Positions 8,875-17,834 of a stretch of DNA of 44,752 nucleotides are shown here, one piece after another. The stretch comes from Tumebacillus permanentifrigoris (GTDB lineage: Bacteria; Bacillota; Bacilli; Tumebacillales; Tumebacillaceae): the NCBI RefSeq assembly GCF_003148565.1, contig NZ_QGGL01000014.1:97466-142217 (forward strand), written 5' to 3'. Position 1 is the first letter of the stretch. Every line of letters begins with the position of its first letter. The translations under genes and the position numbers were made by a program. The notes under the pieces are model-generated. The model was given only the letters and a program-made list of their open reading frames with translations. It did no database searches and was not told the DNA's origin.

Positions 8875-9438
8875 TTACCGCGGCGGGGGTTGTTGGTGGC
8901 GCAGGAGTTTGTGGACAAAGTTACGCATGCACCAGGCCAAGATCACGTAGATCGGAAACGAGTACAGGTACTCCCAGCCATAGGTTTCATAGATATCCAG
9001 CCATTCTAACACAGGTTCCACACCGAACGCCAAAACGGCGGCCACGAGGGTCGAGACGATCAGGAAGGGACCTGTACGCTTGTCGAAGTATTGATACACA
9101 AACATATAGCTGACAGGCATCATGACCAGATCGCCAGGGATCAGGGAGGGGGCCAGCGGTTCCAATCGACTAGGGTATGCCCAGAGAACGAGATCAACAC
9201 CGATCATATCGAGCACCGTGGAACTTATGACGATCATCGCACCGAAAAACGTGATCTCCAGTAACCGTCGACGGTCGATGAACTTGAACCAAATCCCCCA
9301 AAATACAATCGTTAAGATCAAAATCAACCACCAGTTGAAGGAAAAAAGTTCCACCTGATACCAGTGTTGGATCTCCAAGTCACGCAAGTTGCGACGAGTT
9401 TGCACGATCTCATCGAACAGTGGATAAGATTCAGTCAT
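8875..9438 (-). CDS. CBO0543-like multi-pass membrane protein
   Basis: A 187-residue protein with about five hydrophobic segments, interrupted by short basic loops such as KFIDRRR. The pattern, with conserved P, D and W residues near SLIPGDLVMMPVSYMFVYQY, resembles the CBO0543 family of uncharacterised Bacilli/Clostridia membrane proteins. No catalytic motif is visible. It begins inside the end of the neighbouring gene with an 8-nt overlap, so the two are translated from one leftward message. It has an extra N-terminal arm of about 30 residues compared with its two neighbours. Function unknown; a paralogue of 9431-9895 and 9969-10430. Confidence 0.8.
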   Translation of the reverse strand: MTESYPLFDEIVQTRRNLRDLEIQHWYQVELFSFNWWLILILTIVFWGIWFKFIDRRRLLEITFFGAMIVISSTVLDMIGVDLVLWAYPSRLEPLAPSLIPGDLVMMPVSYMFVYQYFDKRTGPFLIVSTLVAAVLAFGVEPVLEWLDIYETYGWEYLYSFPIYVILAWCMRNFVHKLLRHQQPPPR

Positions 9439-9895
9439 CGAGTCTCGTCTCCTCTCTCACCGCAGGGGACAGCCACTGCCAGAGCAAGTAGAGCATGGAA
9501 TAGTAGATCGTTTGTTCCAAAAAGGCAAATCCGATATGCCACGATTCTCCAGCCGAGAGAATTCCGAAACGTACGAGCAGTTGTTCATAGCCAATGCTAC
9601 CGATGACATATACGACTACATACCAGAAGCGGTAGGGTTGGCGGGGAATGAATTGTACAAATAGCAGTGTAAACACAGGCCAGATCGTGATGTCTGCAAG
9701 AATCGGGTTCCACAACTTTTGCCAGCTTTCCCCATGTACGATCCAAATCTGGAGCCAGCTGATCAGAAAAAGTTGGTATAGGTAGCGCAAGAACACGCCC
9801 GTGATCATCAAAGGGAGCCATCCGCGCACTCGACTGTGGTCGATGACAACCCAGAACACTAGAATGGAAATTGCCACCAGCACATACAATGCCAT
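9431..9895 (-). CDS. CBO0543-like multi-pass membrane protein
   Basis: A 154-residue protein starting directly with a hydrophobic helix, with four to five membrane segments. PILADITIWPVFTLLFVQF aligns in pattern with SLIPGDLVMMPVSYMFVYQY and SLDFGIYPVVAYLFVQ of its neighbours. A GGAGG site lies 9 nt before the ATG. It is the first gene of a leftward pair and overlaps the start of 8875-9438 by 8 nt. The rightward paralogue begins 73 bp away on the other strand. No function is known for the family. Confidence 0.8.
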   Translation of the reverse strand: MALYVLVAISILVFWVVIDHSRVRGWLPLMITGVFLRYLYQLFLISWLQIWIVHGESWQKLWNPILADITIWPVFTLLFVQFIPRQPYRFWYVVVYVIGSIGYEQLLVRFGILSAGESWHIGFAFLEQTIYYSMLYLLWQWLSPAVREETRLDD

Positions 9896-9933
9896 GAGTC
9901 ATGACCTCCTGCACATACTATGCCCGACAGGAA

Positions 9934-9950
9934 CTCACGTCATTAGTGAG
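9934..9950. promoter_or_regulatory. Small inverted repeat between divergent CBO0543-like genes
   Basis: CTCAC and GTGAG flank seven bases in the only 73 bp separating the two divergent units. It could be a shared operator or part of a 5' UTR hairpin. It is short and may be chance. Confidence 0.2.
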
Positions 9951-9968
9951 CGTCAGGGAGGTTAGGAC

Positions 9969-10430
9969 ATGTACTTTATTGTGGTCTTCGTGCTCTGTTG
10001 GATCGTATTTTGGTGGAAAGCGGACAAGAAGCGGTTGAAGGAGATCTATGGGGCCGTGGTTTACACGAGCTTTCTAGGACTCTTGACGGACTTGGTCATT
10101 ATGCATTATCAACTGTGGTCCTATAACGGATTGCTGTACCCGAAGTTCACGATCCCGCTGTCGTTGGATTTTGGGATTTATCCTGTGGTGGCGTATCTGT
10201 TCGTGCAGACGATGCCACCGACGTGGAAACAGACGGTGATCAGAGGCATACTGTGGACGCTCCCTGCGATCGGTTTCGAATACCTGACACTGAGGACCGG
10301 AAACATGGCGCACCACGGATGGTGGAACCTCGGGTACTCCTTCCTTGCAGACCAGTTGATCTTTCTCTCGATTGCCGGGGTGTATCGTTTTTATCGCCCG
10401 GCCTATGTAAGAAATTACAAGGAGGTATGA
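9969..10430 (+). CDS. CBO0543-like multi-pass membrane protein
   Basis: A 153-residue protein with about five hydrophobic segments, opening with MYFIVVFVLCWIVFWW. The central SLDFGIYPVVAYLFVQ block is the family's most conserved feature, and the C-terminal half has the HHGWWNLGYSFLADQL pattern also seen as WHIGFAFLEQT in the neighbour. GGGAGG lies upstream of the ATG. It runs divergently from two related genes, making a three-paralogue cluster. Membrane location is evident; the role is unknown. Confidence 0.8.
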   Translation: MYFIVVFVLCWIVFWWKADKKRLKEIYGAVVYTSFLGLLTDLVIMHYQLWSYNGLLYPKFTIPLSLDFGIYPVVAYLFVQTMPPTWKQTVIRGILWTLPAIGFEYLTLRTGNMAHHGWWNLGYSFLADQLIFLSIAGVYRFYRPAYVRNYKEV

Positions 10431-10583
10431 GGGGAATTACTCCAGGAGATCGTGTTCGGCCAGGCTAAATTCTAGAATATATCGACGATTCTCCAGTAGT
10501 CGCAACAGGGATTTCCAGCCGGTTGCCGAATAGAATCAGAGTGTACATGATATCGATTACATACGATAAGGAGTTTGACTACC

Positions 10584-12383
10584 GTGAAAAAACCGTTGAC
10601 CCTCGCATGGGACTTAGACGTTATCTTCCCGGGCGGCAGTGCGTCAGATGAATTCTCCGACCACCTGAGCTCGGTTTCTGCAAATATCCAATCCTTGGGG
10701 GCACAAGTGGCTGCACTCACCCCGACCTCCGATGCACAACAATGGTCGGAAGTGATCGAGGCGAACCAAGGGCTTCACAGCCAATTGCGCACGGCTTCGG
10801 CCTTCATCTCCTGCTTGAACGCGCAAGACGTCAAGGACACCCAAGCCAAGTTGCTGCAAGGTTCATTTTCCCAGATGCACGCCACCTACCTCTCGGTGAT
10901 GACGCAATTGGATCAAAAGACCCTCGACGTGCCAGCGGACGTATGGGAGGCTCTGTTCTCCGATGCGCGCCTGGAGCCGGTGAAGTTTCCGTTGGAGGAA
11001 CGCCGTCGCCGGGCGATTGAAAAACTTTCCGCCGAGATGGAGTCGCTCGTCAACGACCTGTCTGTGGACGGCTACCATGCCTGGTCGTCGCTGTACAACG
11101 CGATCATCGGCCGCATGACGATCACGGTGGAAAAAGACGGTCAACCGGCTGCGCTGTCGATCGGCCAAGCGCAAAACCGCTACCAAGGTCATGAAGATCG
11201 CGCCGTTCGCCAAGATGCATTCCAAAAGTGGGAAGCCGCATTTACCGAACAGGAGGAACTGATCTCCTCGACGCTTAACCATCTGGGTGGCTATCGTCTG
11301 CAACTTTACAAACACCGTGGTTGGGAGTCTGTACACCAAGACCCGCTAGAGCTTAACCGCATGTCGCAGGCGACCCTCGATGTGATGTGGAATGTGATCA
11401 ATGAGAACCGCGAGCCGTTCGTCCGTTACCTGAACCGCAAAGCACAGCTGCTCGGCGTCGAGCAACTGGCGTGGTTCGACGTACACGCACCGCTCGGGGA
11501 GTCCACCACCACCCTCAGCTATGATGAAGGCGCGCAGTTTATCGTCGATCAGTTCCACAAGTTTAGCCCGCAGATGGCAGAGTTTGCGGTCAAAGCGTTC
11601 GAAGAGCGTTGGATCGAGGCGGAGGACCGCCCTGGCAAGCGTCCGGGCGGTTTCTGTACCGGGTTCCCGAAAAACGGCCAGTCCCGGATCTTTATGACGT
11701 ATGACGGCTCGACCGGTGCGGTGGCAACCCTCGCACATGAACTCGGCCACGCGTACCACTCCTATGTCATGAAGGACCTGCCGCCGATGGTGCAATCGTA
11801 TTCGATGAACGTCGCGGAGACCGCCTCGACGTTTGCTGAGATGATCGTCGCCGATGCGGCGTTGAAAAATTCCAAGAGCGAGGAAGAGCACATCGCATTG
11901 CTCGACAACAAGCTGGGCAACGCGGTCTCGTTCTTCATGGACATTCAGTCGCGTTTCATCTTCGAAACCAACTTCTATACAGAGCGCAAAAAGGGTCTGG
12001 TTTCCTCGGAGCGCCTGAACGAACTGATGACCAACGCGCAAAAGGAAGCGTTCAGCGACGCGCTCTCCGAGTACCACCCGCACTTCTGGGCGTCGAAGTT
12101 GCACTTCTATTCGACGGGCGTTCCGTTCTACAACTTCCCGTACACCTTCGGCTACCTGTTCTCCTACGGCGTCTATGCACGTGCGTTGCAGGAAGGCGAC
12201 TCGTTTGCCGAGAAGTACGTGGCGTTGTTGCGTGACACCGGCCGCATGCGCGTCGAGGAACTTGCACAAAAGCATCTGGGCGTCGACTTGACCCAACCGG
12301 ACTTCTGGCAAGCTGCCGTCTCCCTCGCGGTCAGGGACGCGGAGGAGTTCCTGCGTTTGACCAACAACAAAGTACACGCCTAA
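10584..12383 (+). CDS. M3-family oligoendopeptidase (PepF-like)
   Basis: A 599-residue zinc metallopeptidase. The thermolysin-type motif HELGH occupies H385-H389 within TLAHELGHAYHSYVM, and the downstream NVAETASTFAE segment supplies the third zinc-ligand glutamate. Family members are cytoplasmic enzymes that cut short peptides, and length matches the pepF/M3 clade. The GTG at 10584 was chosen because AAGGAG at 10568-10573 sits 10 nt before it; an in-frame TTG at 10575 is almost touching that site. No signal peptide is seen. It appears to be a single-gene unit with its own terminator. Specific physiological peptides cannot be inferred. Confidence 0.92.
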   Translation: MKKPLTLAWDLDVIFPGGSASDEFSDHLSSVSANIQSLGAQVAALTPTSDAQQWSEVIEANQGLHSQLRTASAFISCLNAQDVKDTQAKLLQGSFSQMHATYLSVMTQLDQKTLDVPADVWEALFSDARLEPVKFPLEERRRRAIEKLSAEMESLVNDLSVDGYHAWSSLYNAIIGRMTITVEKDGQPAALSIGQAQNRYQGHEDRAVRQDAFQKWEAAFTEQEELISSTLNHLGGYRLQLYKHRGWESVHQDPLELNRMSQATLDVMWNVINENREPFVRYLNRKAQLLGVEQLAWFDVHAPLGESTTTLSYDEGAQFIVDQFHKFSPQMAEFAVKAFEERWIEAEDRPGKRPGGFCTGFPKNGQSRIFMTYDGSTGAVATLAHELGHAYHSYVMKDLPPMVQSYSMNVAETASTFAEMIVADAALKNSKSEEEHIALLDNKLGNAVSFFMDIQSRFIFETNFYTERKKGLVSSERLNELMTNAQKEAFSDALSEYHPHFWASKLHFYSTGVPFYNFPYTFGYLFSYGVYARALQEGDSFAEKYVALLRDTGRMRVEELAQKHLGVDLTQPDFWQAAVSLAVRDAEEFLRLTNNKVHA

Positions 12384-12390
12384 AGGTATA

Positions 12391-12428
12391 AAACCACCCA
12401 GTGCCCTGCGCGGCACTGGGTGGTTTTT
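12391..12428 (+). terminator. Terminator of the oligopeptidase gene
   Basis: A perfect 15-bp stem (AAACCACCCAGTGCC and complement) with a CTGCGC loop and T run. A TATAAT follows within a few bases at 12432 and may serve the next gene. Confidence 0.92.
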
Positions 12429-12513
12429 TGTATAATCGGGGGAGGGTTGGCTATTCTAGTGAGGGGTTCCTTGGAGAGCCCAACAAATCTCATGGAATAG
12501 AGGAGTTGCTACG

Positions 12514-13182
12514 ATGTACCGTTATGCAAACGAAACGATGAACAACCAGCAAATCCGTTATCAAGTACAAGGCCAAACGGGCGGACAACAAGGGTTGCGC
12601 TTCGGCGCACATGAATTCCTGGAAACGCAGGAATCGCTCCGCACCAAGGCGTCCGATATCGAGCTATACGGGGTCTTGATCTCGCAGACTCAAGATCCGC
12701 ACCTGCGCGACATCCTGTCCAACCAACAAAACCGCATGGTCCAAGGCTATCAACAAGCACTGGCGCTCGCCAACATGGCGAATTACAATACAGGCGTTGC
12801 AACTGTCCCGCACACCCCGCAAACCAACGTCTACGAAAACGTCCGCGTCGGCCTGCACCAACCGCAACAACCGGCTCCGAACGCCAACGTGAAAACCCTG
12901 TCTGACCGCACCATCGCAACCGTGGCGCTGAACCTGCACAAAGGCGGCGCGATCTCCTCGATGATGTGGGCACTGGAATGCACCGTGCCGCAACTGCGCG
13001 CGTTCCACGCAACCTGCTCGAACATCTGCCAAGAGATGGCATACGAACTGTTCCAATACCTCAACTACACCGGTGTCTACCAAGTTCCGCAATTGGCGGA
13101 TCACACCATGAACACGATGCTTCAAGCGTTCCAAGGACAAGGCAACACCACGATGAATTACACCACCAACGCCAACTACTAA
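12514..13182 (+). CDS. CotF-like spore coat protein
   Basis: A 222-residue protein rich in Q, N and Y. It contains a four-helix-like core (FGAHEFLETQESLRTKASDI, DPHLRDILSNQQNRM, then FHATCSNICQEMAYELFQYL) typical of the CotF/YhcQ-type coat family, with a Q/P-rich linker between about residues 95 and 128. Such proteins are made in the mother cell and assembled into the spore coat. GAGGAG precedes the ATG. No convincing sigma-K promoter was found by eye. The protein suggests the organism sporulates, in agreement with yunB nearby. A convergent terminator separates it from metH. Confidence 0.82.
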   Translation: MYRYANETMNNQQIRYQVQGQTGGQQGLRFGAHEFLETQESLRTKASDIELYGVLISQTQDPHLRDILSNQQNRMVQGYQQALALANMANYNTGVATVPHTPQTNVYENVRVGLHQPQQPAPNANVKTLSDRTIATVALNLHKGGAISSMMWALECTVPQLRAFHATCSNICQEMAYELFQYLNYTGVYQVPQLADHTMNTMLQAFQGQGNTTMNYTTNANY

Positions 13183-13188
13183 GATAGG

Positions 13189-13224
13189 AAAAACCCCCAG
13201 TGCACGAATGCCGGGGGTTTTTTT
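13189..13224. terminator. Bidirectional terminator between the coat gene and metH
   Basis: AAAAACCCCC and GGGGGTTTTT arms around about 14 nt, usable from both sides. Confidence 0.8.
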
Positions 13225-16200
13225 CTATTCGACGTTGAAATAACGGCCTTGCGGGTGTGAGAAGACCATCGCAGAGACAGAGGCTTCCGGGAACATCATG
13301 AAGCCTTCGGTGAGCTCCACGCCGATGTCATGGGGCTGCAACAGGCGGAACAGCGGAGCTTGGTCTTCGAGGTTCGGGCAAGCCGGATAGCCAAACGAGA
13401 CGCGGATGCCTTGGTAACGCGCTCCGAAGCGCTCCTGCATAGTCATGTCTGCCGGGTCGGAGATGCCCCACGCATCGCGCATGATGTGGTGGATGCGTTC
13501 AGCAAACGCTTCTGCCAGTTCCAACGCCAGCGATTGCAGGACATGCGAATTCAGGTAATGACCTTCATCCTTCCACTTGTTGGCGAGTTCGTGGATGCCT
13601 CGTCCTGCTGTGGCGACGAAGAAACCGACGTAATCCATCTCACCGCTCTCCACCGGACGCAGGAAATCACTGAGGCAGAGGTGCAGGTCTTTCTGTTGAC
13701 GCGGGAAGTCAAACGTCTCCAGAACGCGCGTTGTGTCGGCAGGGTCGTAGATGTGGATCTTGTTGCCTTCAGATTGCGCGGGGAAGTAGCGGTACATGCC
13801 TTGCGGGCGGATCAGACCATCGCGCTTGGCTTGTGTCAGCAACTCTTCAACAACAGCGTACAGTTCGGTCGCTTTGGCATCACCGTCGGAGAGCAGTTGT
13901 TCGACGTTGCCTTTGAGGCCGAGGTGCTTGCCGAGCAACATGCGCAAATTGAGATACGGTTGCAGGAAGTCCACCGGATAATCGCGCAGGACGTGACGTT
14001 CGGTGTCTGGTGGCAATAACACCGCACCTGCGTGTTGGATGTGCGGCGAGCGCGTCGGGACTTCCACGCGGGAGGCTGTCTCCTGAACAACGGGCTTGTT
14101 GTCGAAGGCTTCACGGTCACGGCGCTGTGTCTCGACCAGCTTTTCAAACTCAACGGGGTTGGTCAGTTTGTTGGCGAGGTCGAGTCCGTCCATCGCGTCC
14201 TTGGCGTACAGCACGAGTCCGTCGTACTCCGGCTGGATGCGCGTGTAGGTGAACTTGCGGGTGAGCGCTGCGCCACCAACCATCAGCGGGGCGTGGATGC
14301 CAGCTAGCTTGAGGTCTTGTGCGGTGGTGACCATCTGTTGCGCTGACTTGACCAGCAGGCCGGAGAGACCGATCATGTCTGGCTTATGTTCACGTGCGGC
14401 GATGATCAGTTGTTCTGGGCCAACTTTGATTCCGAGATTGATCACATCGTAGCCGTTGTTCGAGAGGATGATCTCGACGAGATTTTTGCCGATGTCGTGG
14501 ACATCGCCTTTGACCGTGGCGAGCAGGATCTTGCCCTTCATCGCGCTGTCCGACTTCTCCATGTGCGGTTCGAGGTGCGCAACGGCCGCTTTCATCGCTT
14601 CCGCCGACTGGAGGACCTCTGCGACGATCAGTTCGTTGTTGTTGAAAAGGCGACCGACTTCCTCCATGCCTTTCATCAGTGGGCCGTTGATCACGTCGAG
14701 CGGACGATACAGGGTCAGCGCTTCGTCAAGGTCTGGGTAGAGACCTTCCTTGGTGCCTTCGATGATGTAGTGAGCGAGGCGTTCCTCCAAGGTGAGCGTG
14801 GAGGTGTGGATCACTTGAGTCACCTTTTTTTCCCGATAAAAAGCGGTGAAGGTGGCGAGCGTTTCATCGCCGGTGTTGAACAGCAACTCTTCCGAGAGGT
14901 GGCGTTCCTCCTCTGAAATCGAGGCGTAGCGTTCCAACTTCTCCGAGTTGACGATCGCATAGTCGAGGCCGGCCTTGGTACAGTGGTAGAGGAATACGGC
15001 GTTGAGCACTTCGCGCCCAGAGCCTGGCAGACCGAACGAGATGTTCGAGATTCCGAGGATCGTCTGACAGAGCGGGAAGTGTTCCTTGATCAAGCGGATG
15101 CCTTCGATCGTTTCGCGTGCCGAACCGATGTATTGCTCGTCGCCAGTGCCGCAGGGGAACACCAACGGGTCGAAGATCAGATCGCGCGGGTCGAGTCCGT
15201 GATGATGGACGAGCAGGTCATAGGAGGCTTGGGCCACTTCCAGTTTGCGTTCGCGGGTGACCGCCATGCCTTGCTCATCGATGGTGCCGACGACGACAGC
15301 CGCGCCGAATTTTTTAATGATCGGCACGATCTTGTCGAACTTGTCGGGGCCATCCTCCAAGTTGACGGAGTTGAGGATCGCTTTGCCTTGTGAGTATTTT
15401 AACGCCATCTCGAAGACGTCGAGGTTGGTGGAGTCGATCATCAGCGGGACTTTGACTTTTTTCGTGACGAACTTCAGGAACTCTTCGACGTCCTGCGGTT
15501 CATCGCGGTCAGGGTCAGCGAGGCAGATGTCGATGACGTGCGCGCCCTTTTTGACTTGGGCGCGGGCGATCTCCGAGGCTTCCTCATACTTGCCGTCCAC
15601 GATCAAGTTGCGGAACTTGCGCGAGCCGAGCACGTTGGTGCGCTCACCAACGATCAACGGGCGGTTGTCCGGCTCGACAAACACAGTCTCGATGCCAGAG
15701 ACAGCCGGGCGATGCGGCTGTGCGGCGGCACGCGGTTTGAAGTCCTTCAAGGCTTCATGCATGGCGCGGATGTGATCCGGGGTGGTGCCACAGCAGCCGC
15801 CCGCGATGTTCAGCCAGCCTTTTTCCGCGAAGCCGACGATTTTTTTGGCTAGGCTCTGCGGGGTTTCGTGGTAGTGTCCGTTCTCATCTGGCAGCCCAGC
15901 GTTCGGGTAGCAGGAGACGGAGCAGGTGGCTAACTCCGAGAGCGTGCGCAGGTGGTCGCGCATGAATTCTGGGCCAGTTGCGCAGTTCAGGCCGACGGAG
16001 ATCGGGTTCAAGTGTTCCAAGGAGATATAGAAGGACTCGATGTTCTGGCCCGCCAGCGTCGTGCCCATCGGTTCAATCGTGCCGGAGAGCATGACGGGCA
16101 CTTCAATCCCGGTGTCGTGGAAGGCGCGTTTCACCGCGATGGAAGCGGACTTGACGTTGAGTGTGTCTTGCACGGTTTCGATCAACAGCAGGTCAACGCC

Positions 16201-16662
16201 TGCGAGCAAGAGGGCGCGGGTTTGTTCGTAGTAGGAGTCGCACAGGTCTTCAAAGGGTATCCCACCTGTGACCGACAGGGTTTTGGTGGTCGGCCCAATC
16301 GCACCTGCGATGTAGCGCGGCCATTCTGGGGTGGAGTAGCGGTCGACCGCTTCCTTGGCGAGGCGCACCGCTTCGATGTTGATCTCGTGCGCGAGGTGTT
16401 GCAGGTCGTATTCAGCCAGCACGACAGAGGTCGCGCCGAACGTGTTGGTCTCGATGATGTCCGCACCAGCTTCGAGGTACGCTTCGTGAATTTTGCGGAT
16501 GACGTCTGGGCGAGTCAGGACGAGGTTTTCGTTGCAACCGTCCAATTCCTCGCCTCCGAAGTCCTCCGGGGTTAAGTCTTCTCGTTGGAGCATCGTTCCC
16601 ATCGCCCCGTCGAGGATGAGAATCTTGTTCTGTAGTTGTTGTTGGACTGAAGTCTTGCTCAT
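13225..16662 (-). CDS. metH: Cobalamin-dependent methionine synthase
   Basis: A 1145-residue protein with the full MetH layout. The homocysteine domain (about 1-325) has GAMGTML and zinc cysteines in LNCATGP and GGCCGTTP. A pterin-binding domain (about 350-610) begins near ERTNVLGSRKF. A B12 cap and Rossmann module (about 640-860) carries the DVHDIG motif, whose His ligates cobalt. A C-terminal reactivation domain ends in MVFSHPQGRYFNVE. It moves a methyl group from 5-methyltetrahydrofolate through cobalamin to homocysteine to give methionine. The ATG at 16662 has GAGGAGG upstream; a longer frame would run back through the riboswitch. It is controlled by a SAM-I riboswitch immediately upstream. 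Confidence 0.97.
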   Translation of the reverse strand: MSKTSVQQQLQNKILILDGAMGTMLQREDLTPEDFGGEELDGCNENLVLTRPDVIRKIHEAYLEAGADIIETNTFGATSVVLAEYDLQHLAHEINIEAVRLAKEAVDRYSTPEWPRYIAGAIGPTTKTLSVTGGIPFEDLCDSYYEQTRALLLAGVDLLLIETVQDTLNVKSASIAVKRAFHDTGIEVPVMLSGTIEPMGTTLAGQNIESFYISLEHLNPISVGLNCATGPEFMRDHLRTLSELATCSVSCYPNAGLPDENGHYHETPQSLAKKIVGFAEKGWLNIAGGCCGTTPDHIRAMHEALKDFKPRAAAQPHRPAVSGIETVFVEPDNRPLIVGERTNVLGSRKFRNLIVDGKYEEASEIARAQVKKGAHVIDICLADPDRDEPQDVEEFLKFVTKKVKVPLMIDSTNLDVFEMALKYSQGKAILNSVNLEDGPDKFDKIVPIIKKFGAAVVVGTIDEQGMAVTRERKLEVAQASYDLLVHHHGLDPRDLIFDPLVFPCGTGDEQYIGSARETIEGIRLIKEHFPLCQTILGISNISFGLPGSGREVLNAVFLYHCTKAGLDYAIVNSEKLERYASISEEERHLSEELLFNTGDETLATFTAFYREKKVTQVIHTSTLTLEERLAHYIIEGTKEGLYPDLDEALTLYRPLDVINGPLMKGMEEVGRLFNNNELIVAEVLQSAEAMKAAVAHLEPHMEKSDSAMKGKILLATVKGDVHDIGKNLVEIILSNNGYDVINLGIKVGPEQLIIAAREHKPDMIGLSGLLVKSAQQMVTTAQDLKLAGIHAPLMVGGAALTRKFTYTRIQPEYDGLVLYAKDAMDGLDLANKLTNPVEFEKLVETQRRDREAFDNKPVVQETASRVEVPTRSPHIQHAGAVLLPPDTERHVLRDYPVDFLQPYLNLRMLLGKHLGLKGNVEQLLSDGDAKATELYAVVEELLTQAKRDGLIRPQGMYRYFPAQSEGNKIHIYDPADTTRVLETFDFPRQQKDLHLCLSDFLRPVESGEMDYVGFFVATAGRGIHELANKWKDEGHYLNSHVLQSLALELAEAFAERIHHIMRDAWGISDPADMTMQERFGARYQGIRVSFGYPACPNLEDQAPLFRLLQPHDIGVELTEGFMMFPEASVSAMVFSHPQGRYFNVE

Positions 16663-16696
16663 CGCGCGTTCCTCCTCGTGTGGGTGGGGGATATAC

Positions 16697-16733
16697 AAAA
16701 AGCCCTCTCCTGTCAGAAAGACAAGAAGAGGGC
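16697..16733 (-). terminator. Expression-platform terminator of the SAM-I riboswitch
   Basis: On the minus strand GCCCTCT pairs with AGAGGGC and a T run follows, between the aptamer and metH. Confidence 0.85.
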
Positions 16734-16757
16734 AGAGGTCGTGTAAGAACGTTACCG

Positions 16758-16858
16758 CTCTCTTATCTTCCAAAGCTTGCGCTTTGCTGGAATTAGCACC
16801 TGATTAATCGGTTGCCGAGGTTTCGCGGGGCCAGTCCCTCCACCTCTCTGGATAAGAG
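16758..16858 (-). promoter_or_regulatory. SAM-I riboswitch (S box) aptamer for metH
   Basis: Reading the minus strand from 16858: CTCTTATC opens P1, followed by AGAGAGGTGGAGGGACTGG, GAAACCTCGGCAACC, AGGTGCTAATTCCAGC, and closing GATAAGAG at 16767-16760. These are the conserved S-box blocks in order. Known members terminate transcription when SAM binds, which fits control of methionine synthesis. Confidence 0.96.
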
Positions 16859-16888
16859 AAATTCATATGCAATTCGTAATTCTCATTC

Positions 16889-16918
16889 ACAGTACCACCC
16901 GCGAAGGACTTTTGTCAA
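16889..16918 (-). promoter_or_regulatory. Promoter of the SAM-I riboswitch/metH transcript
   Basis: On the minus strand a perfect TTGACA (16918-16913) and TACTGT (16894-16889) with 18-nt spacing lie about 30 nt before the aptamer. Confidence 0.6.
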
Positions 16919-16941
16919 TCTTCTACCATCCCCGCTCAGGA

Positions 16942-16949
16942 CATACACT
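16942..16949 (+). promoter_or_regulatory. Possible sigma-E -10 element ahead of yunB
   Basis: CATACACT matches the sigma-E -10 consensus (CATACANT) and lies 25 nt before the yunB start. No clear -35 partner is visible at the expected distance. Known yunB genes belong to the sigma-E regulon. Confidence 0.35.
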
Positions 16950-16974
16950 GGGGAGGAGAGAGGGGGGACGTCCG

Positions 16975-17703
16975 ATGGCGATGAAGGTGGGCAGGCGCAA
17001 GCGGCTGAACTGGCGGCTCACCCTGTTTCTAATCTTGGTCATGATCGTGTTCTCCACCGTGCAGACGGTCTATTATTATGAAACGTCGATGCGACCGCAC
17101 CTGATCTTGGCCGCGGAGCAATACGCCAAGCAACACGTGGTGCAGACGATCAATGATGCCATCTCCAAAAAAATCGCCGATGAAGCAAATTACAACCTGC
17201 TGATGAACTTTCGCGAAGGTCCCAACGGCAAGATCAGCGCAGGCTACTTTAACATGCAGGAAGCGACGCGCCTGCAGGCGAAGGTGACCGATTACATTCA
17301 AGCAGACATCAAACAATTGAAAGGCGATACCATCTCGCTGCCCCTCGGTCTGGTCTACGAGAGTTCGATTCTCGCTTCGATCGGCCCGAGCATTCCGGTG
17401 GAGATCCGCCCGATCTCGATGGTGAAGTCTGAAGTCGGCTATGAGACCAAGGAGGCAGGAATCAACCAGTCGGTGCATGTGTTGTACCTGGACATCACCG
17501 TTCAGGAGACGATCGTGATTCCATTTTCCTCAAAGCCGAGCCAGATTCACACGAGAGTGCCGATTGCGTACCTCGTTCTGGTCGGTGATGTACCGCAGAT
17601 GGTGTTCAATGCCAAGGGCGATGCGGTGGGGGCGAGCACTGGCGGGGCGATGCCACCGGTGCAATTGCCGAATCTGAATGAGCCGGAGAAACAAGCGGAG
17701 TAG
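16975..17703 (+). CDS. yunB: Sporulation protein YunB
   Basis: A 242-residue protein with a basic N-terminus, one membrane segment (about residues 12-32, LTLFLILVMIVFSTVQTVYY) and an extracytoplasmic domain. It contains ISKKIADEANYNLL, LPLGLVYESSILASIGPSIP and the C-terminal VPIAYLVLVGDVPQMVF, typical of YunB. In B. subtilis yunB is made in the mother cell under sigma-E and its loss impairs spore formation. The ATG is preceded by a G-rich GGAGGAG stretch. Reading further upstream would cross the divergent metH promoter. The C-terminal roughly 30 residues are low complexity. Confidence 0.87.
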   Translation: MAMKVGRRKRLNWRLTLFLILVMIVFSTVQTVYYYETSMRPHLILAAEQYAKQHVVQTINDAISKKIADEANYNLLMNFREGPNGKISAGYFNMQEATRLQAKVTDYIQADIKQLKGDTISLPLGLVYESSILASIGPSIPVEIRPISMVKSEVGYETKEAGINQSVHVLYLDITVQETIVIPFSSKPSQIHTRVPIAYLVLVGDVPQMVFNAKGDAVGASTGGAMPPVQLPNLNEPEKQAE

Positions 17704-17834
17704 GCCGTTACACGAGAGGGACGAGTTGCTGGCGTGGGGCTGTCCAAACTTTTGGGCATGAGTAGTTGGGAAGTGCTCGCCTTGAAGCGGTGGCTCTGTT
17801 TTGCTACGATGGCAACGGGAGGCGAGCATTTTTT

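Noticed and set aside
11346-12416. A 356-codon antisense frame over the oligopeptidase gene
   Set aside because: The sense strand encodes a full M3 peptidase with HELGH; the antisense frame has no recognisable features.
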